Below are positions 45,701 through 49,786 of a DNA stretch of 49,786 nt, piece by piece. This DNA is from Nitrosomonadales bacterium. Its GTDB lineage: Bacteria; Pseudomonadota; Gammaproteobacteria; Burkholderiales; Gallionellaceae. The stretch is taken from assembly GCA_016235045.1 (NCBI GenBank), contig JACRME010000020.1, positions 1 to 49,786 of the forward strand. The letters run 5' to 3'. Every line of letters starts with the position of its first letter. The first letter of the stretch is position 1. The notes below the pieces were generated by a model. That model was not told where the DNA came from, made no database searches, and worked only from the letters and a program-made list of their open reading frames with translations. The position numbers were made by a program, and so were the translations under genes.

Positions 45701-48028
45701 GTCATTTCGACCGCGTCGAGCGCGGCCGAGGCGCCGGAAGCGGCGGAACCCGGGCAAAAACCCGTCAAAAAAGAGCGTGCCGTCCACGACGAAGTGGACG
45801 ATCAACTGCTGCCGATCTTCCTGGAAGAAGCGCACGAACTGTATCCGCAAATCGGCAGCACCCTGCGCGCCTGGCGCGACAAACCGGAAGACGCGCAACT
45901 GGGCCGCAATTTGCGGCGCACCCTGCATACGCTGAAAGGCAGCGCCCGCATGGCAGGCGCCATGCGCCTCGGCGAACTGACCCACCATGTGGAAGACCGC
46001 GTGGAAAAGGCAATCGGCGCCGGCGAGCTCGATGCGGAGCTATGGAACGAACTGGATAATTACCTGGATCGCATTCACAGCGCCATCGAACATCTGGAGC
46101 ATCCGGAAATGGAAGTGCCGGAGGGCGTGGAGAAGCGTGCCGAAGCGGTCCGCGCCAAGGACAAGCTGGAAATTACTCAGACGATCCCGAAGCGGGCACT
46201 GGACGTCGGCGCCGAACGCGCGATCCAGGCGGCTTTGTTGCGCGTGCGCTCCGACACGGTGGACAGGCTGGTCAACGAAGCGGGCGAAGTCAGCGTGGCG
46301 CGTTCGCGCGCAGAAATGGAATTGCGCGATTTCAGGAACAGCGTCATGGAACTGACCGAAAGCGCGAACCACCTGCGCAAGCAATTGCGCGAGATCGAGA
46401 TTCACGCCGAAGGGCAGATGCAGGCGCGCACGGCGGTCAGCGGCGACAGTGCGGCGAAATTCGACCCGCTCGAGTTCGACCGTTTTACCCGATTCCAGGA
46501 AGTGACGCGCTTCATGAACGAGAGCGTGCACGACGTGCAGACCGTGCAACAGGTGCTGCTGAAAAACCTGGCCGACACCGAAGCGGCGCTGGCCGCGCAG
46601 GCGCAGCTCAACCGCGACCTGCAACAGGGCTTGATGGCGATTCGCATGGTGCCGTTCTCCAGCATCAGCGAACGCCTGTATCGCATCGTGCGCCAGACCG
46701 CCAAGGAACTGGGCAAGCGCGCCAACCTGGAATTGTCCGGCACCGAAGTCGAGCTGGATCGCAGCGTGCTGGAAAAGATGACGGCGCCGTTCGAGCATCT
46801 GTTGCGCAACGCGATCGCGCATGGGCTGGAGAAGCCGGAGCAGCGCGAATTTGCGGGCAAGGAACCGATCGGCGAAATCAGCCTGTCGCTGCGCCAGGAA
46901 AGCAACGAAGTGGTGTTCGACTTCAGCGACGACGGCGCCGGTCTGGACATCGCGCGCGTGCGGCTGAAAGCCATCGAAAACGGCGTGCTGCAGGAAGGCG
47001 AAGAGATCAGCGACGAATTGGCCATGCAATTGATCTTCGCGCCGGGCCTCTCCACCGCGGAGGAGATCACCGAAATCTCGGGTCGCGGCGTCGGTCTGGA
47101 CGTGGTGCGCAGCGAGATTACCGCGCTGGGTGGCCGCGTCGACGTGTCCTCGGAGCCGGGCCACGGGGTGCGCTTTACCATCCACCTGCCGTTGACGCTG
47201 GCCGTGACCAAAACCCTGATGGTGAGGGCCGGACAGCATATCTATGCGCTGCCCTCGACCATGATCGAGAACGTGCAGCAACTCAAACCCGCCGCACTGG
47301 AAGCGTCGTACAAGCAGCAATACATCGACTGGCAGGGCGCGCGCTACCCGCTGCACAATTTTGCGCGCTTGCTGGGCGACGACGAAGCCGAAATTGCGCA
47401 CCAGCCCTACAACGCAGTGCTGCAGTTGCGCTCCGGCGACAACCGCATTGCAGTGCATGTGGACGAATTGCTCGGCAACCAGGAAGTGGTGGTCAAGAAC
47501 ATCGGCCCGCAACTGGCGCGCCTGCCCGGCATCGCGGGCGCAACGGTGTCCAGCAACGGCGCCGTCATCCTCATCATCAACCCGATTGCCTTCACGCAAC
47601 GCATCGCCACCGCGCGTAAGGCACCCCCCAAGGCCGCAGTCGCCGTGGCCGAGGTGCAAAAGATCCCGTCGGTGATGGTGGTGGACGATTCGCTCACCGT
47701 GCGCAAGATCACCAGCCGCTTGCTGGCGCGCTCGGGCTACCATGTGCTGACTGCCAAGGACGGAGTGGATGCGCTGGAGCAGCTTGTCGAAGTGCTGCCG
47801 GACGTGATGCTGCTGGACGTGGAAATGCCGCGCATGGACGGCTTCGAACTGGCCAAGCGCATGCGCCAGGACACGCGCACCCGTGGCGTGCCGATCATCA
47901 TGATCACCTCGCGCACCGCAGACAAGCACCGGCAGTTCGCGCTGGAGCTCGGCGTGAACGAATACATGGGAAAACCCTACCAGGAAGACGAGTTGCTGAA
48001 GGCCATCGCAGGTTTCATCAAGGCCTGA
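42764..48028 (+). CDS. chpA: ChpA/PilL-like hybrid CheA histidine kinase
   Basis: This 1754-residue kinase is the core of the Pil-Chp system. The N-terminal FimL-like/Hpt-like region includes LHRIGGVLRMLSLTG near residue 48. Hpt-type helices carry HTLKGSGRMVGL near 624, HTLAGVNRTMG near 807 and HTLKGSARMAGA near 1055. The dimerisation and HATPase domains follow (EHLLRNAIAHGLE near 1345, DDGAGLD near 1388, GRGVGLDVV near 1443), then CheW (about 1480-1610). The terminal receiver (SVMVVDDSLTVRK, VMLLDVEMPRMDG with Asp near 1685) completes the hybrid. P. aeruginosa ChpA is longer with more Hpt domains, so this is a reduced form. It starts at GTG. A poly-Ala tract interrupts the linker near 900. 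Confidence 0.95.
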   Translation: MQAQYNPLPLLSVKPGLDSSLANISRELESFFSSADKQALKNALEELHRIGGVLRMLSLTGLSVFCAELEKLLRELEQAHDVGSVQREAIRRALFGLTHYLDALADGASNATLRLFHEYQELLQARGLEMAFDMDLFFPSLRVEVPDAIMQLPQESDAPARIKAARVRYQRALLKWLRQDGKTEALHEMMAAVRTVMTCVPQNQQRAYWWVAFGLLDCMIHDGIPPEINFRKSLSRIDIKMKSLTEGNPFDEEASISETLYYIARSHTVSDTVEQIKQEYALDSYLPEEQPMPPSETAVLLDNMRAQLNLAEESWEQCVAEDGEACKRFAADMEKMHGLSEQLDRNTLQFLSKQIHAVAVQVTDPERAQNISMDMAMAMLLLDSGIEHYQHLGSGFQEQARIISSRLQAGMMRMPEDENKLASLISLYCQMEQHEVMVPLAIEMQGNLQHIEQNLNAFFNNAAKRAELTQIGRLLRQVQGGLHILSLDTAVQLMSMLRQVAERYVRGETPSANEMRTVASAVSTLEDYVQGLVLGQKPDPAAIESVLKDLTEMRAAAGHEETPAQMEEAAPAGVSIRTGGEDEELLEVFLEEARGVMETLRSNLDISRLHMDSREPLVTMRRGFHTLKGSGRMVGLTELGEVAWAVERAMNKWLQDNKPASPALLDMIGDAEVLFQHWIDMLRSGSTTAMIDTTWLLTVADCIENGKEIPQPEIKLHEEPVAETPKPAPAAAAQPAAAPAAETHAEPEPEVETPADHVDIGSVSLSLVLFDIATEEAATHVRALHDQLAVLHESETHVVTYDFMRAAHTLAGVNRTMGFVQIAELAYALEMWLEARIDKPQVVSEQQLALIDRVVQCLDDMCTKVREQRQEPQAQAELIAQLQASKAVASAGEAVSAAAAAAAAAAAPSPELELLPTLDFEIPDAPEKKIPEYASSPEITLNFALPEENAPQKSEAKQLNQDAELAEILLAPIPELETTVISTASSAAEAPEAAEPGQKPVKKERAVHDEVDDQLLPIFLEEAHELYPQIGSTLRAWRDKPEDAQLGRNLRRTLHTLKGSARMAGAMRLGELTHHVEDRVEKAIGAGELDAELWNELDNYLDRIHSAIEHLEHPEMEVPEGVEKRAEAVRAKDKLEITQTIPKRALDVGAERAIQAALLRVRSDTVDRLVNEAGEVSVARSRAEMELRDFRNSVMELTESANHLRKQLREIEIHAEGQMQARTAVSGDSAAKFDPLEFDRFTRFQEVTRFMNESVHDVQTVQQVLLKNLADTEAALAAQAQLNRDLQQGLMAIRMVPFSSISERLYRIVRQTAKELGKRANLELSGTEVELDRSVLEKMTAPFEHLLRNAIAHGLEKPEQREFAGKEPIGEISLSLRQESNEVVFDFSDDGAGLDIARVRLKAIENGVLQEGEEISDELAMQLIFAPGLSTAEEITEISGRGVGLDVVRSEITALGGRVDVSSEPGHGVRFTIHLPLTLAVTKTLMVRAGQHIYALPSTMIENVQQLKPAALEASYKQQYIDWQGARYPLHNFARLLGDDEAEIAHQPYNAVLQLRSGDNRIAVHVDELLGNQEVVVKNIGPQLARLPGIAGATVSSNGAVILIINPIAFTQRIATARKAPPKAAVAVAEVQKIPSVMVVDDSLTVRKITSRLLARSGYHVLTAKDGVDALEQLVEVLPDVMLLDVEMPRMDGFELAKRMRQDTRTRGVPIIMITSRTADKHRQFALELGVNEYMGKPYQEDELLKAIAGFIKA
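45451..45484 (+). repeat. In-frame 9-bp tandem repeat in chpA (poly-Ala)
   Basis: CGCCGCGGC is repeated three times plus a partial fourth, encoding an alanine run in the linker before the last Hpt domain. Repeat-number changes would alter linker length by three residues without breaking the frame. Confidence 0.8.
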
Positions 48029-48076
48029 CGCGCTTCCCAAATTGAGATTAGGGCGCAGGCAGATTACAATGGCGCC

Positions 48077-48637
48077 ATGCCAGAGTTAAACCTCACGAAT
48101 CACTTCCTGATCGCCATGCCGGCGATGACCGATCCGTTTTTTGCCAAATCCCTTACCTACGTGTGCGAGCATAACGACCAGGGTGCCATGGGCATCGTGG
48201 TAAACCGCCCGATCAGCCTCACCCTGAGCGAACTGTTCGCGCAGATCAACATGCCGCTCAAGCCAACCGAGCTGGAAGACGTGCTGGTGCATTTCGGCGG
48301 CCCGGTGCAGACCGACCGCGGTTTTGTGCTGCACGACACGGTCGGGCAGTGGCAATCCACCCTGCAGGTTAACGAAAATATCGGCCTTACCACCTCCAAG
48401 GATATTCTGCAGGCAGTCGGCGAAGGACTGGGCCCGCAGCACCTGCTGGTGACGCTGGGCTATGCCGGCTGGTCGGAAGGCCAGCTGGAACAGGAACTGG
48501 CCGCCAATGCCTGGCTCAGCGTCCCCGCCAACGAGCACATCCTGTTCGACCTGCCCGCCGAAGAGCGGCTTCCGGCGGCGATGAAGTTGCTGGGCATCGA
48601 CTACGCCACGCTTTCCGACGAGGCCGGACATGCCTGA
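48077..48637 (+). CDS. yqgE: YqgE/AlgH family protein (UPF0301)
   Basis: This 186-residue single-domain protein has [20 protein letters not shown] near the N-terminus, [19 protein letters not shown] and [16 protein letters not shown]. These are the conserved family blocks. Its role is unsettled; AlgH was implicated in alginate regulation in Pseudomonas. The C-terminus overlaps ruvX by 8 bases, the common yqgE-ruvX arrangement. It follows chpA by 48 bases. Confidence 0.94.
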   Translation: MPELNLTNHFLIAMPAMTDPFFAKSLTYVCEHNDQGAMGIVVNRPISLTLSELFAQINMPLKPTELEDVLVHFGGPVQTDRGFVLHDTVGQWQSTLQVNENIGLTTSKDILQAVGEGLGPQHLLVTLGYAGWSEGQLEQELAANAWLSVPANEHILFDLPAEERLPAAMKLLGIDYATLSDEAGHA

Positions 48638-49088
48638 CGGCATGACCCCCACCACTCTTTCCGGCACGCTACTCGCATTCGATTTCGGCACCCGACGCAT
48701 CGGCATCGCAGTGGGCAACAGCGTCACCGCCACCGCCCAGCCGCTCACCACCATCGCCGACGAGAAAAACGACACCCGCTTCGCCGCCATCGCCGCGCTC
48801 ATCGGGGAATGGCAGCCCGCCGCACTGGTCGTCGGCCTGCCGTGCAACGACGACGGCACGCCGCACCAGTTGACCGCCCTGTGCCGCCGCTTCGCCAACC
48901 GCCTCAAGGGACGCTTCGATTTGCCCATCCTGCTGGTGGATGAGCGTTATACTTCCGCCGCCGCCAGCATGGCGCTGGGAGAAATAGGGATACGCGGCAG
49001 GAAGCAGAAACCCCTGATCGACCAGTATGCCGCGCAGCAGATACTGCAAGCGTATTTCGATGAACCATCCGCAGCGAAAACCGCATGA
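48630..49088 (+). CDS. ruvX: RuvX/YqgF, putative pre-16S rRNA nuclease
   Basis: This 152-residue RNase H-like protein has [16 protein letters not shown] (first catalytic Asp) and [10 protein letters not shown]. The late acidic residue is in [15 protein letters not shown]. YqgF matures the 16S 5' end and was once called a Holliday junction resolvase. The ATG at 48630 overlaps yqgE; ATG 48642 is an alternative. The 168-base gap to pyrB holds nested repeats, and pyrR, often found next in related genomes, is absent. Confidence 0.95.
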   Translation: MPDGMTPTTLSGTLLAFDFGTRRIGIAVGNSVTATAQPLTTIADEKNDTRFAAIAALIGEWQPAALVVGLPCNDDGTPHQLTALCRRFANRLKGRFDLPILLVDERYTSAAASMALGEIGIRGRKQKPLIDQYAAQQILQAYFDEPSAAKTA

Positions 49089-49105
49089 AACCAAACAAAC
49101 AATTT

Positions 49106-49240
49106 GCCACAGAGAACAGAGCGTGTGTTGTTGGGGCTTCAGCCCCGTACAACCACGGCCTACCCCTGGCGGATGCAGAGCTCACAGAGAAAATCTCCGC
49201 GTGCCGCCATCCTCTCTGTGGTCTCTGTGAACTCTGTGGC
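49106..49240. repeat. CACAGAG-type inverted repeat carrying an inserted palindromic element
   Basis: GCCACAGAGAACAGAG (49106-49121) and CTCTGTGAACTCTGTGGC (up to 49240) form an imperfect inverted pair of a repeat style common in bacterial genomes. Within its left arm lies the 47-bp unit 49121-49167, nearly identical to 8504-8550. Confidence 0.62.
49121..49167. repeat. Second copy of the 47-bp palindromic element
   Basis: GCGTGTGTTGTTGGGGC, loop TTC, AGCCCCGTACAACCACGGCC and TACCCCT match 8504-8550 except at 4 positions in and near the loop. The core folds as GGGGC-TTCA-GCCCC. It has the same orientation as the first copy but unrelated flanks. Confidence 0.8.
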
Positions 49241-49256
49241 TTGAATTGAGGTTTTT

Positions 49257-49786
49257 ATGAACAACCCGCAATTAACCAAGAACGGCGAGCTGCAGCACCT
49301 GCTGACCACCGAGGGGCTGCCCGCGCGCATCCTGCGCGACATCCTCGACAAGGCCGCCGAATTCGTGAACATCGCCGAAAGCCGCGAGATCAAAAAAGTC
49401 CCGCTGCTGCACGGCAAGTCGGTGTTCAACATCTTCTTCGAAAACAGCACGCGCACCCGCACCACCTTCGAGATCGCCGCCAAGAAACTCTCGGCCGACG
49501 TGGTCGACCTCAACATCGGCTCGTCCTCCACCAGCAAGGGCGAGACGCTGCTGGATATGGTGGACAACCTGTGCGCCATGCACGCCGACATGTTCGTGGT
49601 GCGTCATTCGACCAGCGGTGCCGCACACCTGATCGCCAGACACGTCGCGCCGGACATCCATGTCATCAATGCCGGCGACGGCCGTCATGCGCACCCCACG
49701 CAGGCGCTGCTCGACATGTTCACCATCCGTCACTACAAGAAAGAGTTCCACAACCTGCGCGTCGCCATCGTCGGCGACGTGCTGCA
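49257..49786 (+). CDS. pyrB: Aspartate carbamoyltransferase catalytic subunit, 3' end cut by window edge
   Basis: PyrB joins carbamoyl phosphate and aspartate in pyrimidine synthesis. The visible 176 residues begin [20 protein letters not shown]. They contain the carbamoyl-phosphate motif [13 protein letters not shown] near residue 61, [12 protein letters not shown] and [19 protein letters not shown] near residue 140. GAGG lies 6 bases before ATG 49257. About half the gene lies beyond the window. Its product feeds PyrC (19746-20789). Confidence 0.96.
   Translation, partial: MNNPQLTKNGELQHLLTTEGLPARILRDILDKAAEFVNIAESREIKKVPLLHGKSVFNIFFENSTRTRTTFEIAAKKLSADVVDLNIGSSSTSKGETLLDMVDNLCAMHADMFVVRHSTSGAAHLIARHVAPDIHVINAGDGRHAHPTQALLDMFTIRHYKKEFHNLRVAIVGDVL

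Noticed and set aside
46040-48040. A 666-codon minus-strand frame opposite the chpA C-terminus
   Set aside because: It lies opposite well-defined HATPase, CheW and receiver domains and looks like a shadow frame.

Overview
The window looks like the chromosome of a betaproteobacterium of the order Nitrosomonadales, possibly near Gallionellaceae such as Sideroxydans or Gallionella. This rests on gene content and order: ubiE / DUF971 / ubiB, rsmI-lpoA-yraN-diaA-dolP with a stand-alone rfaE2, pilGHIJ-chpA followed by yqgE-ruvX-pyrB, and the 90-residue YggX. It was judged by eye without a database search. No rRNA or tRNA gene was seen. Most genes are GC-rich; the left end and parts of 26.8-28.8 kb are visibly richer in A+T.

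The left 4 kb is an integron. intI (2305-3285, +) encodes an integron-type tyrosine recombinase. An attI core GTTAGGC (2152-2158, -) and a near-canonical 63-bp attC (243-305) delimit a first cassette, and a second cassette gene runs off the left edge. The first cassette gene is split by a complete IS3-family element (572-1821) with an exact 4-bp AATC target duplication. Removing the element restores one 161-codon frame. On the far side of intI lies a brnT-brnA toxin-antitoxin pair, and upstream of it a decayed attC-like palindrome (3848-3908).

From 4.1 kb the core chromosome begins. glmU and glmS supply UDP-GlcNAc precursors, followed by an orphan ParA ATPase. A minus-strand block (8.6-18.9 kb) carries ubiB, a Tim44-like protein, rluA, yjdM, ubiE, DUF971, rfaE2, dolP, diaA/gmhA, yraN and lpoA. 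Divergent from it are rsmI and pyrC, then a small toxin-antitoxin pair whose toxin has an in-frame stop. Envelope and conserved hypothetical genes, a gamma-carbonic anhydrase and a DUF2288 gene follow.

A polyphosphate section (24.3-31.5 kb) has a two-domain PPK2 (pap), sixA and ppk1. Between them is an accessory pair: a secreted protein with the zinc-ligand pattern of LAS metallopeptidases and a secreted His/Asp-rich protein with a sharp composition seam. Then come yggX, a membrane GGDEF protein, argA, rsmE, a thioredoxin-fold protein and trkA-trkH. A five-gene Pil-Chp chemosensory operon (39.4-48.0 kb) ends in a 1754-residue CheA/ChpA hybrid kinase. yqgE, ruvX and a truncated pyrB close the window.

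Intergenic gaps are rich in short palindromic repeats of several families. One 47-57-bp palindromic unit appears inserted inside two different repeats, which suggests it was mobile.
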